Origin: Planctomycetia bacterium
GTDB taxonomy: Bacteria; Planctomycetota; Phycisphaerae; Phycisphaerales; SM1A02
DNA length: 64,000 nucleotides
Direction of reading: 5' to 3'
Assembly (NCBI GenBank): GCA_005790605.1
Contig: SXUI01000063.1
Coordinates: 31,100-95,099, forward strand
The notes beneath the pieces were generated by a model that worked only from the letters and a program-made list of their open reading frames with translations, did no database searches and was not told the origin of the DNA. Shown piece by piece: positions 34,039 through 43,668 of this stretch. The translations under genes were made by a program, and so were the position numbers. Numbering within the stretch: the stretch's first letter is position 1; every line of letters starts with the position of its first letter.

Positions 34039-35259
34039 TCAAGTCTCTGACTTCAGCCGCTTCAGCCCAGCGCAGAGTGCGGCGATGTCCGCCGGGGTGT
34101 GCGCCGCACTAATCTGAATCCGAAGCCGAGCGTGGCCCTCAGCGACCACCGGAAAGCCAAAGCCGATGACGAACACACCGAAGTCCAAAAGGCGCTTCGA
34201 CATCGCAATCGCCTTGGCCGTGTCATGCACGATGACGGGGCAAATCGCGGTCGAACTCTCCAGGACGGTGAAGCCAGTTCCTCGAATTCCCTCGCGCGCC
34301 GCGGCGACATTGTCGCGAAGGCGTTGCACGCGCTCAGGCTCCCGCATGAGAATCTCAATCGACTTCTCGGCGCTACATGCGATTGTGCATGGCAACGCGT
34401 TCGAGAAGAGCGTGGGCCGCCCACGCTGCGTCAACAAGGCAATCGCGCGGGCGCTGCCAACGATGTAACCGCCAGCACCCCCGCCAAGTGCCTTGCCGAG
34501 CGTCCCGGTGAAGTAGTCGATCGCGCTCGCGGGCATGCCGAAGTGCTCATGAGTGCCCCGCCCCGTCGCCCCCATCACACCGGTGCCGTGCGAGTCATCA
34601 ACGATGAGCAGAGCGTTGAACTCGTCACACAGCTTGCGCATCGCAGGAAGATCCGCGATATCACCTTCCATGGAGAAGACGCCATCGGTGACGACCCAAA
34701 TCGTGCCAGTCACTTCAGGGTTCTTGCGCGCGTCTTCAAGCTTGGCTCGGAGCGCCGCGATGTCATTGTGCTTGTACACCGTTCGGAGGAGTCCCTTCTT
34801 GATGACTCCCGCCAATCGAATGCCGTCGATGATCGAGGCATGGTTCAGCTCATCCGAAATGATGATGTCGCCCGCTTCGCATAGCGTCGCGAAGATCGCT
34901 TCATTCGCGTTCCAACAACTTGTGAAGGTGTACGCGGCTTCGCAGTTGTAGAACGCGCACAGTCGGGCCTCGAGCGCTGCGTGGCAATCGAAGTTCCCGC
35001 AGATGAAACGCACACTCGCCGTACCAGCGCCATACTTGCGCAACCCAGCGATGCCGGCTTCAACCACCTCAGGGTGATTCGCGAGCCCGAGATAGTTGTT
35101 CGAACAGAAACAAAGCACTTCACCGCGATCCTTGAGCCGGACCGTGCGGTCCATCGGGCCTTCGATCGTTTGAAGATGCTTCAGTTGCCCGTTGTTCGCG
35201 AGCGTGCTGAGAATGGTTTGCGTGCGTGAGGAAAATGAAGGTGCAGCGACAGCGGTCAT
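34039..35259 (-). CDS. kbl: glycine C-acetyltransferase (2-amino-3-ketobutyrate CoA ligase)
   Basis: PLP enzyme that cleaves 2-amino-3-ketobutyrate with CoA to glycine and acetyl-CoA. The 406 residues show alpha-oxoamine synthase marks: CSNNYLGLANHPEV, YGAGTASVRFICGNFDCHAALEARL, DELNHASIIDGIRL, VDDSHGTGVMG, FTGTLGKALGGGAGGYI (PLP lysine in LGK) and RGRPTLFSNALPC. It lies 48 bases after an SDR-type threonine dehydrogenase gene, giving the complete two-step threonine-to-glycine route in one operon. Confidence 0.93.
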   Translation of the reverse strand: MTAVAAPSFSSRTQTILSTLANNGQLKHLQTIEGPMDRTVRLKDRGEVLCFCSNNYLGLANHPEVVEAGIAGLRKYGAGTASVRFICGNFDCHAALEARLCAFYNCEAAYTFTSCWNANEAIFATLCEAGDIIISDELNHASIIDGIRLAGVIKKGLLRTVYKHNDIAALRAKLEDARKNPEVTGTIWVVTDGVFSMEGDIADLPAMRKLCDEFNALLIVDDSHGTGVMGATGRGTHEHFGMPASAIDYFTGTLGKALGGGAGGYIVGSARAIALLTQRGRPTLFSNALPCTIACSAEKSIEILMREPERVQRLRDNVAAAREGIRGTGFTVLESSTAICPVIVHDTAKAIAMSKRLLDFGVFVIGFGFPVVAEGHARLRIQISAAHTPADIAALCAGLKRLKSET

Positions 35260-35307
35260 GGGGGTGACGATTCTAACGCGCCACCGCGCACGCCATGAAT
35301 GGCGCGC

Positions 35308-36402
35308 TCAAACGCCGTAGCGACTCTTCACTTTGGGAACGAGGTACTCCGAGAACGCCTTCGCGAAGTCATGCGCAGGCTTCCAACCCCAATCCCTTCG
35401 CGCGGCCGAGTCATCGCAGTCCTCCGGCCAACTGTCGATGATCTGTTGTCGCTCTGGAGTGGGTGCGTAGGAGATAGTCGCGGCTGGGAAGAACTCACGC
35501 ACCTTCGCGGCAATCTCCGCTGCACTCGGCGCAAACGCGCTCACGTTGTACACGAGCTGGGTCAGAGATGCGCGTGGCGCGTTCGAAAGTTCCATGATCG
35601 AACGGACGGCATCTGGCATCGTCATGAACGGGATGCGCGCGTCGGCTCGCACGAAACACTCGTACGCCTTGCCTTGCGCAGCGTTGTGGAGCATCTCCGG
35701 ACCGTAGTCACTCGTACCGCCAGTAGGCACGGTGTCCGCGGAGATGATCCCGGGAAAACGAATGGCTCGGAAGTCGACCGTGCACTCCATTCGGTCCGCG
35801 TTGAGCAGGCGATAGTGCCGTGCGTAGTAGCGACCGAGCTCTTCAACGGCGCGCTTGTTGACGCCATACATCGTGATTGGCTCAAGACACTGATCCTCAC
35901 GAATCGTCCCCGCCTTTCGCTTCTCTTCCAGCGTCGCGACGCCATACGCGGCGATCGTCGAGGGAAACAAGAACTTCACGGGAGTCTTGCGTCGCGTCGC
36001 ACTCTCAGCCGCGAGACGCAGCATGTTCGCGCTACCCATGACATTCACCTGCATGGCCAGTTCAGGCGAACGCTCGCCTCGTGTGGAAAGCAGGGCCGCA
36101 AGGTGCCAGATTTCTGAGATGTCATGATTGGCAGCGATAGCCTCGACGAGCCGCGGGTCGCTAATGTCGCCTGTGTATGTGGACTGCACGCATGATTTGC
36201 GAGCCGCGCTGAGTTCCTTGAGATCCATCGCGACGATTTCGCGCTTGCCTTGGTGCCGTGCCGCGAGTTGCTCAAGCAGCGCGTGCCCCATTTCCCCACC
36301 CGCGCCCGTGACGAGAATGGATCCGAGTCCGATGCCGGACGGCGCGCGTGTCTTGGGTTCGATCATGGTTTCGAAGTGGAAGTTCGTGGAAACTGTGGTC
36401 AT
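35308..36402 (-). CDS. L-threonine 3-dehydrogenase, SDR/epimerase type
   Basis: An extended short-chain dehydrogenase of 364 residues. The NAD-binding motif is ILVTGAGGEMGHALLEQLA. The catalytic set is Ser/Thr in FLFPSTIAAYG and YxxxK in MYGVNKRAVEELG. RAIRFPGIISADTVPTGGTSDYGPEML is typical of epimerase-family threonine dehydrogenases, which are unrelated to zinc-dependent E. coli Tdh. Oxidation of threonine feeds Kbl, encoded next. The start may instead be the internal ATG 12 codons in (MIEPKTRAPSG). Confidence 0.85.
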   Translation of the reverse strand: MTTVSTNFHFETMIEPKTRAPSGIGLGSILVTGAGGEMGHALLEQLAARHQGKREIVAMDLKELSAARKSCVQSTYTGDISDPRLVEAIAANHDISEIWHLAALLSTRGERSPELAMQVNVMGSANMLRLAAESATRRKTPVKFLFPSTIAAYGVATLEEKRKAGTIREDQCLEPITMYGVNKRAVEELGRYYARHYRLLNADRMECTVDFRAIRFPGIISADTVPTGGTSDYGPEMLHNAAQGKAYECFVRADARIPFMTMPDAVRSIMELSNAPRASLTQLVYNVSAFAPSAAEIAAKVREFFPAATISYAPTPERQQIIDSWPEDCDDSAARRDWGWKPAHDFAKAFSEYLVPKVKSRYGV

Positions 36403-36447
36403 CGCATTACGCCTTCTCCAATGCGCACGATGGCGCAGCAGAGCGCA

Positions 36448-37437
36448 TCAGTATACGGAATGACACCGACAAATCCCCCATCCGAGTTGGACGGATGACA
36501 CCACGCAACCTAAGCGCAGAAGCAGCGCCTTCGTCGCGAGAATCCCGTCTGGTTCGGACATAGACCTTCCTTCATACTCAATGCCAACGGGTCCGCGATA
36601 CTTACTCGAGCGCACGATCTCGACGAGCTTCGGGTAATCGAGCGTGGTCTCGTTTCCTGCCGCGTCGAAGCCGTAGCTCTTCGCCGAACACCCCTTCGCA
36701 AACGGCATCACCAGCGCTGTGTTCGCCACAGGATCATGCAGCACACCTGACTCATCGCGCCAGTTTCCGAAGTCAGGCAGCGTTCCACACGAGTCGTTGT
36801 GAATCGCTTGCATGAGTTTCACAACCCACGCGCCGTCGGAACTGAGACCGCCGTGATTCTCGACGATGACATTGAGACCAAAGGGTTTCGCCACGGCGAG
36901 CAATTGCGTAATGCCATCCGCGCATCGCTCAATCTGTTCCTCCGCGCTTCCCTCGCCTCGCGCATTCACACGAATGGCAGTGCAACCAAGCGCCGCCGCA
37001 AGTTCACACCACTTCTTGTGATTCTGGGCGAATCCCGCTCGCTCAGTCGCGGCGGCCGCGCCCGAAACGCCCTCCCCGTCGCACATGATCAGGATGCTTG
37101 CAACGCCCACATCATCCGCGCGTTTGCGCAACTCTTTCGCGAAGCCAGGTTCGGCGACCTTCTCTCGATAGAACTGATTGACATACTCCACGCGCGAGAT
37201 TCCAAACTGCTCCTTCGAGATCTTCGCGAAGTCCATCGGATCGAGGACGGCCGCGGGACGTTCCTCAGGCTTGCAGAGTCCGAAGGTTCGGTGCAGCGAC
37301 CACTGCGCAAGGGACAGAGGGTTCGTCGGCAGTGCGGCGGGCGTCGTCTGCGAAGCAAGCGCGCTCGTGCGAGCAACGAACATGGCGGCGCCAGCGAGCG
37401 CGATCGACCCCAACGCGTCTCGGCGGGAAGTGATCAT
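36448..37437 (-). CDS. secreted (Tat-like) xylose-isomerase-type TIM-barrel protein
   Basis: The N-terminus SRRDALGSIALAGAAMFVARTSALA has paired arginines and a hydrophobic stretch, resembling a Tat signal. The rest is a sugar phosphate isomerase/epimerase (AP-endonuclease-2-like) barrel: LSLAQWSLHRTFG, ISRVEYVNQFY, VASILIMCDGEGVS, TAIRVNARGEGSAEEQIERCA, LNVIVENHGGLSSDGAWVVKLM, LPDFGNW and GPVGIEYEGRSMSEPDGI. The metal-binding Glu, His and Asp positions look kept. It overlaps the membrane miniprotein gene by four bases. The substrate is unknown. Confidence 0.82.
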   Translation of the reverse strand: MITSRRDALGSIALAGAAMFVARTSALASQTTPAALPTNPLSLAQWSLHRTFGLCKPEERPAAVLDPMDFAKISKEQFGISRVEYVNQFYREKVAEPGFAKELRKRADDVGVASILIMCDGEGVSGAAAATERAGFAQNHKKWCELAAALGCTAIRVNARGEGSAEEQIERCADGITQLLAVAKPFGLNVIVENHGGLSSDGAWVVKLMQAIHNDSCGTLPDFGNWRDESGVLHDPVANTALVMPFAKGCSAKSYGFDAAGNETTLDYPKLVEIVRSSKYRGPVGIEYEGRSMSEPDGILATKALLLRLGCVVSSVQLGWGICRCHSVY

Positions 37438-37664
37438 CGCTTTGACCCCGTCATGCGTTCAGCCATGTCATCCGTGGCGTCCCACTTGTTCGCGGATGCA
37501 TGACGCGAGGTAACAACGACTGCCGCGATCGCGGCGAGAAAGAGCACGAGACCGACAAAGACGAAGTGGTCGCCCTCGAGCGAAACCTGCGTGACGAGCA
37601 TCGCGAATGCGGCAAGGGTCGTGAAGAGCACGGCGTAGAGCGCGAAAAGTTTGACGAGGTGCAT
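37434..37664 (-). CDS. small two-helix membrane protein
   Basis: From the ATG at 37664 the 76-residue protein has two membrane helices (LVKLFALYAVLFTTLAAFAMLV and FVFVGLVLFLAAIAAVVVTSR) and a short charged tail (KWDATDDMAERMTG). An upstream in-frame ATG at 37700 is possible. It overlaps the start of the TIM-barrel gene, so the two are coupled. No family was recognised. Confidence 0.62.
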   Translation of the reverse strand: MHLVKLFALYAVLFTTLAAFAMLVTQVSLEGDHFVFVGLVLFLAAIAAVVVTSRHASANKWDATDDMAERMTGSKR

Positions 37665-37761
37665 GGGCGATCGCGGATCATGTCGCTTCGAGTGTGGCAT
37701 GCGTCATACGCTAACGGCTTTTTGCCGGATTCGCATCGATTCGCGCCCGTATGATCCGGAT

Positions 37762-38862
37762 ATGCACTCCCGCGCTTTCGTGTTGGTCGCTCTTTTCATC
37801 GCGTGCTCGCCTCTTGCGCTCGCTCCTCGCGCCGCGGCGCAAGACGACGGAAGTCGAAAGCACCACAAGCATGAGAAGGACGATGCGAGTCCAGCTGACT
37901 CAGCGGCGGCGCCGACGCCCGCGACACCCGCGGTCGGCAACAACATTTCCGCGTGGTACATGACGCTGCACGGCGGCACTGCGGACACGATCCTGCAATT
38001 CGACGCAAAGGGAACCGCACTGCCATCCGTGCTCGGACCCATTCCAGATTCCATCGGAACTGTGCACGGACTGCGTGGAATGCTCCGACTCGCCGACGAC
38101 ACCCTCCTTGTCATCGCGGCCTGGAAGGAGAACACCCAAATCCTTCGTTTCGGCGCACCTGCTTCGAATGGCACGCGACCGTTTCTCTCGGTCTTCGCGA
38201 AGCAAGATGCCTCCAATCCACTCATGCTGCATCCGTACTGCCTCGCTCAGGCGAGTGATGGCTCAATCTACGCTTCGAATCAGGATACGAACACGATCAC
38301 GCGGTATGCCGCGCCAAGCAGCCCGAATGCAGGCACTCCCATCGACTGCGCGGGAAATCCAAGTACCGGCGCGCAAGCTGGCATGATCGTGCCAGATGCC
38401 AAGAGCAGTCCGGATGGCTTGCACGCTGTGCGCGGTATCGCCTTCGGCCCAGATGGATTGCTCTATGTCGCAGATCGCGGCGATGGTCAAGTCTCCCGAT
38501 GGAATGTCACGACCGGCACGCGAGTCGACACGCTCTTGAAGAAGAAGGACTCGGACAAAACTCCGATTCAATTGCTCTTCACGCCGGACGGCAAGTCATT
38601 GCTCATCAGTGACAACAAACTGAACTGCGTAGTGCAGGTCACACTCGCGGATCAAAAGTGGAAAGTGCTCATTCCGGAAAGCGCTGGAATAGACGCTGCA
38701 AGTTCACTCGCGGTCAGCGGCGATTCGCTCTATGTCGGCAGTCGCAAAGGCAAGGAGATACTCCGGTTCAACCTCGCGGATGGCACTCCGGAGAGCGCGC
38801 CGTTCCTCCAGAATCTTCCGGATAACCCAGAGTTCTTCATCCCAGGGCGCCTCGGCTCATGA
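37762..38862 (+). CDS. secreted NHL/SMP-30-like beta-propeller protein
   Basis: This 366-residue protein has a signal peptide (AFVLVALFIACSPLALAPRAAAQ) and a His/Lys/Asp-rich linker. Propeller-blade repeats follow: LRGMLRLADDTLLVIAAW, PYCLAQASDGSIYASNQDTNTITRYA, VRGIAFGPDGLLYVADRGDGQVSRW and LLFTPDGKSLLISDNKLNCVVQV. Such propellers often bind sugars or lactones, or act as scaffolds. It overlaps the following penicillin-acylase-family gene by ATGA, which suggests joint function outside the cytoplasm. Confidence 0.8.
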   Translation: MHSRAFVLVALFIACSPLALAPRAAAQDDGSRKHHKHEKDDASPADSAAAPTPATPAVGNNISAWYMTLHGGTADTILQFDAKGTALPSVLGPIPDSIGTVHGLRGMLRLADDTLLVIAAWKENTQILRFGAPASNGTRPFLSVFAKQDASNPLMLHPYCLAQASDGSIYASNQDTNTITRYAAPSSPNAGTPIDCAGNPSTGAQAGMIVPDAKSSPDGLHAVRGIAFGPDGLLYVADRGDGQVSRWNVTTGTRVDTLLKKKDSDKTPIQLLFTPDGKSLLISDNKLNCVVQVTLADQKWKVLIPESAGIDAASSLAVSGDSLYVGSRKGKEILRFNLADGTPESAPFLQNLPDNPEFFIPGRLGS

Positions 38863-41273
38863 TGCGTTGGGCCTTGGTGATCGTGCTCAGTGGCGCGAGC
38901 CTCGTGAGGGCGCAAGATCCTCCAAGTGCAACGCGGGTGATCAAGCCAACGATCGCGGGACTTACCGCGAATGCGAGCGCAGCCGTCGATGCATTCGGCG
39001 TGCCGCGAATAGAAGCTGCGTCGCTCGAAGATGCCGCACGCCTCGAAGGCTGGCTTCATGCGCGTGATCGATTCCTGCAAATGGATGCGATGCGAAGAAC
39101 GGCAGGTGGCGACCTCGCTGCGCTCATTGGTGAGGCGGGAATCACGAGTGACATCATCCATCGAACGAAGCGACTTCGAGAGTGCGCGCAAACCGTCCTC
39201 GATGCCATTCCTGCGAATCACCGAGCGCTACTCGACGCGTACGCAGAAGGCGTCAACGCGAGATTGCAAGCCGCGCCACCTCCTGAGTATCGCGTCCTCG
39301 GCACCGCACCACGAAAGTGGAAGAGCGTGGACTCAGTACTCGTGACACTCGTCATGGTGGACATGCTTGTGAGCAGTGAGGGAACGGAACGAGCCCAGTC
39401 CGTCTTTCGGGAGGCGTATCCACCCGCACTCGCGGCGTTCCTCTTCGAGGTCCGTGGACCTTGTGAAGCCTCACTCTTACCCGACGCAAGTGATGCGGCG
39501 ATCGAAAGCGACTGCAAAGGGGCGCAACTCCCGGGAAGCGATGTTGTTGACCTTCGAAAGGCTCGCGAGTTCACAAACCAACCCACGGTTGGAAGTGAGA
39601 AACCGCCAACACCAGGCTCCAACGCATTTGCAGTCGCCGGAAGCAGAACCAAAGACGGTCGAGCGATCCTTGGCAATGACATGCACCTCATGCTTACGGC
39701 GCCGGGCATTTGGTATCGCGTGGAACTGCAGTGCCCCGAATGCATGCTTGTGGGCGTGTCGCTGCCTGGGGTGCCGTGCATCGTCGCCGGAACCAATGGT
39801 CACATCGCCTGGGGATTCACGAATCTCACCGCGGATCTCGCAGATCTCACGCGACTCGAAACGGTTGACGGCGATCCACTCGCGTTCGCGACCTCGGATG
39901 GCGTGGAGAAGTTTCTCGCTGAAAAGGTGACGATTGAGGTCGGGAGAGGCGGAAAGCCCGTGACCTTCACCGCGTATCGAACGAGCTTGGGTCCAATCAT
40001 TGGCACCGCAACTGACGCGCGCGCGCAGTACATCGGGAAAGATGCCGATGGCGTGCCACTCGCGCTGCAATCGAGCGCGACGGATCCACGATGCATCGAC
40101 TTCGGTTTGTTCGACATGTACGCGGCAAAGACGGTGGAAGGCGCGATTCCGATTGCGGCCGCGTGGGGCGGCGCGCCGCAGAATTTTCTCGTTGCGGATA
40201 GCCAGGGTTCCATCGGTTGGACTGTCACCGGTCATCTTCCAATGCGAGAGAACTTCTCGCGCCCCAAGTCGAGCCGCGATGGCAGTGCGCGCTGGCAGCG
40301 CTTCATGGAGAGTGCCGAAAAGCCACGCATCATCAATCCGCCCTCGGGCGTGTTGACGAGCGCGAACAATCTGCCCTGTTGCAGCGATTTGCTTCCACTC
40401 GGTTGCGAGTTTGATCAAGGCGATCGCGCGTACCAGATGCGCGAAGTCCTCCGCGCGCGAACCGATTGGACTGAACCGGAACTCTTGAGCGTGCAACTTG
40501 ACATTCGCTCGCGAAGACTCGAACGCTGGCGCGACGCGATTGTCGCCACACTTGGCGAAAGCGACTTCGATCCGGCGATGCTTGCATTGCTGCGCGACTG
40601 GGATGGTCTGACAACCAAAGACAGCACTGCGATCTCTATCCTCGACGAGTTCCGTCGCGCGTTCGCCCGCAGACTCGATCGGCCGCTTCGACAGGTGATC
40701 TCGGAGAACTTGCGTCGTGAGGGCGCGAATGAACTTGCGGAACGATTGCGCGTCGCACCGGGCATCGCGATCGAAGACGAAGCAGCACTGCGCGTCTGCG
40801 AAGTGCAGGCACCACACTGGCTCATCCCTGAGTTTGCAAGCTGGGAGGCCTTCGTCGAAGCGATGCTGCGCGAGGCGATCGTGCACTCAACGAAGGCAGA
40901 TGGCTCGCTCTGGCGACACGGCGAACTCAATAAGTCGGAGATCGCACATCCGCTCGCGGCAGCACTCGGTCCCGCAGCCGCACTTGCTTCTATGCCCGCC
41001 GACGAGTTCGCCGGTCATCCGACCGCTCCATGCGTGCTCGGTCCGAACTTCGGCGCGAGCGAGCGCATGATCGTCAGCCCAAATCACCTTGACGATGCGA
41101 TCCTGCAAACGCCCGCCGGACAAACGGGAATGCCTGGATCCGCACACTTTCGCGATCTGCACACTGCCTGGGTGCTCGGCAGTCCCTTCCCGATGTTGCC
41201 GCAAGTTACTCGCGCGAACAGTCCCCATCCGTTACCGATGGAGGAGCTGATTCAGGCGAGACCAAAGCGTTGA
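38859..41273 (+). CDS. penicillin acylase family protein (Ntn hydrolase)
   Basis: This 804-residue precursor has a signal peptide, then the alpha-chain start VDAFGVPRIEAASLEDAARLEGWLHARDRFLQMDAMRR. The autoproteolysis site is at PTPGSNAFAVAG, where the Ser becomes the N-terminal nucleophile of the beta chain. ILGNDMHLMLTAPGIWYRVELQ and IAWGFTNLTADLADLTRLE follow. The family hydrolyses amide bonds (penicillins, acyl-homoserine lactones, cyclic imides). The real substrate cannot be told from sequence. It is likely matured in the periplasm and is coupled to the upstream propeller protein. Confidence 0.88.
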   Translation: MMRWALVIVLSGASLVRAQDPPSATRVIKPTIAGLTANASAAVDAFGVPRIEAASLEDAARLEGWLHARDRFLQMDAMRRTAGGDLAALIGEAGITSDIIHRTKRLRECAQTVLDAIPANHRALLDAYAEGVNARLQAAPPPEYRVLGTAPRKWKSVDSVLVTLVMVDMLVSSEGTERAQSVFREAYPPALAAFLFEVRGPCEASLLPDASDAAIESDCKGAQLPGSDVVDLRKAREFTNQPTVGSEKPPTPGSNAFAVAGSRTKDGRAILGNDMHLMLTAPGIWYRVELQCPECMLVGVSLPGVPCIVAGTNGHIAWGFTNLTADLADLTRLETVDGDPLAFATSDGVEKFLAEKVTIEVGRGGKPVTFTAYRTSLGPIIGTATDARAQYIGKDADGVPLALQSSATDPRCIDFGLFDMYAAKTVEGAIPIAAAWGGAPQNFLVADSQGSIGWTVTGHLPMRENFSRPKSSRDGSARWQRFMESAEKPRIINPPSGVLTSANNLPCCSDLLPLGCEFDQGDRAYQMREVLRARTDWTEPELLSVQLDIRSRRLERWRDAIVATLGESDFDPAMLALLRDWDGLTTKDSTAISILDEFRRAFARRLDRPLRQVISENLRREGANELAERLRVAPGIAIEDEAALRVCEVQAPHWLIPEFASWEAFVEAMLREAIVHSTKADGSLWRHGELNKSEIAHPLAAALGPAAALASMPADEFAGHPTAPCVLGPNFGASERMIVSPNHLDDAILQTPAGQTGMPGSAHFRDLHTAWVLGSPFPMLPQVTRANSPHPLPMEELIQARPKR

Positions 41274-41282
41274 GCAACGAGT

Positions 41283-43511
41283 TCACCCCGTCCAGTCGTT
41301 GAGCAGGATCGTGAGGTCGCCGGAATCGACGCGACCACTCGCATTGAGATCGAATGCGGGATTCAATTCGCCCCAGTGACTCAACAGGATCGTGAGATCC
41401 GCCGCGCCAATCGCTCCGTCGTTGTTGAAGTCCGCAACTTCATCGGATCCTCCGCGTGCGAACGCGCTCGCGGGAACTGCTGCTGGAAGTCCAGTTGGCG
41501 GAGCCCAAGAAAGCACGCAGCCTGCGGAACCCGTGTTCTCGAAGTACTCCAATCGAAACGCGTGCATTCCAGCTTGCAGTCCAACTGTCGCGTTCTGCAG
41601 CAGCATCGTGTGCGCACCATCGTTGTCGATCACGACCTCGTCACCGAGATACATGCGCGATCCTTCGTCACTCGCAAGCGAGAATCCCCACGCGCCGGAA
41701 GTTGGAATCGTGATCCAACCTTCGAAGACCGCCGCGACATGATCACTCATTCCACTTGTGGCGAACGCCCCCGCGCTCTCGACGAAGTTGATCGCGTTGA
41801 CGGCATTGCTGACCGTCGGCGTCATCGCCGCGAAGTTGGGAAGCGCACTGAGCGTTGGAATGGCGTAATAGCGCGCATCGAGTTGCGAAACGCTGCCAAT
41901 CGGATTTTCAGGAGCCCGCAATGCGGTCACTGCCACGGTCACACTCGCAATCGAGTGTTGAGGGGATGATCCACCAAGGGTGTAGGAAAAACTGTCCGCT
42001 CCCGCAAAGTTCGGATTCCCGTGCGTGTAGATCAGTTCGTCACGCCCCTCCGCGCCAGTCCCGATCGAACGCGAAACACTCGCGCCCATCGCCGAAACGC
42101 TGTCGAAACCGACAATCGTGAGCGAGTCGCAGTTCGAAGCCGCGTCGTTCGCAAGCACATCGACGCGAATCTGCGTGGCTGCAAAGCCACTCGCTGCATC
42201 AGCGATCGCGACTGGCGGCGAGTTCAATCCTGAGTAATCACACCCAAGCGCGCTGATGTACGCATCCATTGTCTCGATGTTGCCGGGATGGAACTCAAGA
42301 CGAATGTTCTGCATGCCGCCGCCGCAGAGATGGCAGTACGACATGATCGTTCCCTGCTTCGCAAACCCGACGGAGCAATCGGGAGGACTCGCCCCGCAAC
42401 CATCGAGCGCAGGGCTGTACGCATGCGTGTGAGGCGCGCCAAGGTTGTGACCGAGCTCGTGCGCGACGACGAAGATGTCCCAATTCTGCGAACTGTTGTT
42501 CAGCAGTGGATATGGGAAAAACCCGTTCAGGTTTGAGCTCACTGCGTAGCCATTCGTGTTGCAAAGCCCATTGAGATAGGCGATACCGCCGCCAAGTGCG
42601 CGACCAGAAAGGAACTGTGCCGTATCTCGCTGCACATAGCCCATCGACGCGATCCAGCTGTTGCGGAACTCATACAACTGTCCCGCCGCGCTCGTCGCAG
42701 TCCACGGATCCGCTGGGTCAACCCAGAGTCGGAGAAATGAGCTTGAAATCCGCGCGTTCAAGTCGCGCGAATAGATCGTGTTGAGGGCCGCGACGATCGT
42801 CTGGACATATCCAGTCGCTGCTTCGATATCACCGCCGAAAAACTGCAAGAACTCGTGATCGGTTTCGAACGCGAGCCGAAACTCTCGACACGGCGTCGAT
42901 GCCACGCCACCTTCAGCGAACGCTGAAGCCTGCGGGAATTCCTCCGGATCAAGCGTTTCACACACCCAATTCGACCAGTTGATCGCGCCCTCCGGAAGCG
43001 CGTCGAGTTCATACGCGAGCGTTGGAAGTCCTGCGCCGTAGGGCCCGCTTGAGATGATCCAAGTACGCCCCTGCGTCTCAACGCATCCAAAGTTTCCGGC
43101 GGCACTCAATGCAAGGAACGCGAAACTCTTGTCGTCCCCCTCGACGCCACCGGTCAGCACGAGCGCGCGTGGCGGAACCACCGTCGATTCGCCACGCGCC
43201 TGTGCGATGACGACTTGTGACGCGACTTGACCCATGTCCACGGACTTCAACTCGAGCGTCGCCTGCGCAACAGGACCGAGTGGAAATCCTTCCAGCTTCA
43301 CGGTGCCGGTTGCAGCACGCGAACGGATGCCATCGACATCGAATGCAATGGCTGACGCCGAGCGGCGCAACGCCTTGGGCAGCGCGTCGTTGGCTTTCAC
43401 CGCACGCGCGGCGAGTTGTGCTGGCGTGGACGACAACTGCTTCGGGGGTGCTGCGACAGCACTCACTCCGAGCATGGACGCCAACAGCAACGAAAACACG
43501 CGGGTGCACAT
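41283..43511 (-). CDS. secreted metzincin metalloprotease with PA14 and dockerin-like repeats
   Basis: This 742-residue exported protein has a prodomain and a reprolysin-like (M12) catalytic domain. The zinc motif is VAHELGHNLGAPHTH and the Met-turn is GTIMSYCH. A cadherin-like/tandem-repeat domain follows (PPVAIADAASGFAATQIRVDVLANDA), then a PA14-type domain (ARYYAIPTLSALP ... FEGWITIPTSGAWGFSLASDEGSRMYLGDEVVIDN). Two EF-hand-like repeats end the chain (DFNNDGAIGAADLTILLSHWG; NASGRVDSGDLTILLNDW). It probably degrades extracellular protein. The repeats may anchor or sort it, as in other secreted proteins of this window. Confidence 0.9.
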   Translation of the reverse strand: MCTRVFSLLLASMLGVSAVAAPPKQLSSTPAQLAARAVKANDALPKALRRSASAIAFDVDGIRSRAATGTVKLEGFPLGPVAQATLELKSVDMGQVASQVVIAQARGESTVVPPRALVLTGGVEGDDKSFAFLALSAAGNFGCVETQGRTWIISSGPYGAGLPTLAYELDALPEGAINWSNWVCETLDPEEFPQASAFAEGGVASTPCREFRLAFETDHEFLQFFGGDIEAATGYVQTIVAALNTIYSRDLNARISSSFLRLWVDPADPWTATSAAGQLYEFRNSWIASMGYVQRDTAQFLSGRALGGGIAYLNGLCNTNGYAVSSNLNGFFPYPLLNNSSQNWDIFVVAHELGHNLGAPHTHAYSPALDGCGASPPDCSVGFAKQGTIMSYCHLCGGGMQNIRLEFHPGNIETMDAYISALGCDYSGLNSPPVAIADAASGFAATQIRVDVLANDAASNCDSLTIVGFDSVSAMGASVSRSIGTGAEGRDELIYTHGNPNFAGADSFSYTLGGSSPQHSIASVTVAVTALRAPENPIGSVSQLDARYYAIPTLSALPNFAAMTPTVSNAVNAINFVESAGAFATSGMSDHVAAVFEGWITIPTSGAWGFSLASDEGSRMYLGDEVVIDNDGAHTMLLQNATVGLQAGMHAFRLEYFENTGSAGCVLSWAPPTGLPAAVPASAFARGGSDEVADFNNDGAIGAADLTILLSHWGELNPAFDLNASGRVDSGDLTILLNDWTG

Positions 43512-43668
43512 ACGGGACGCAACAAAAGGCCAAACCGCAACGAGTCAATGCGTCCTCCACAACGCATCGACGCAGAGAGAACTTCGGCGTTTGAGCGCTC
43601 GTTCTTGCGAATCGCGCACGGTTCTTCCGAAGAAACTCGCTTCGTCGCGTGCCAAAAACCGCAGGGAT

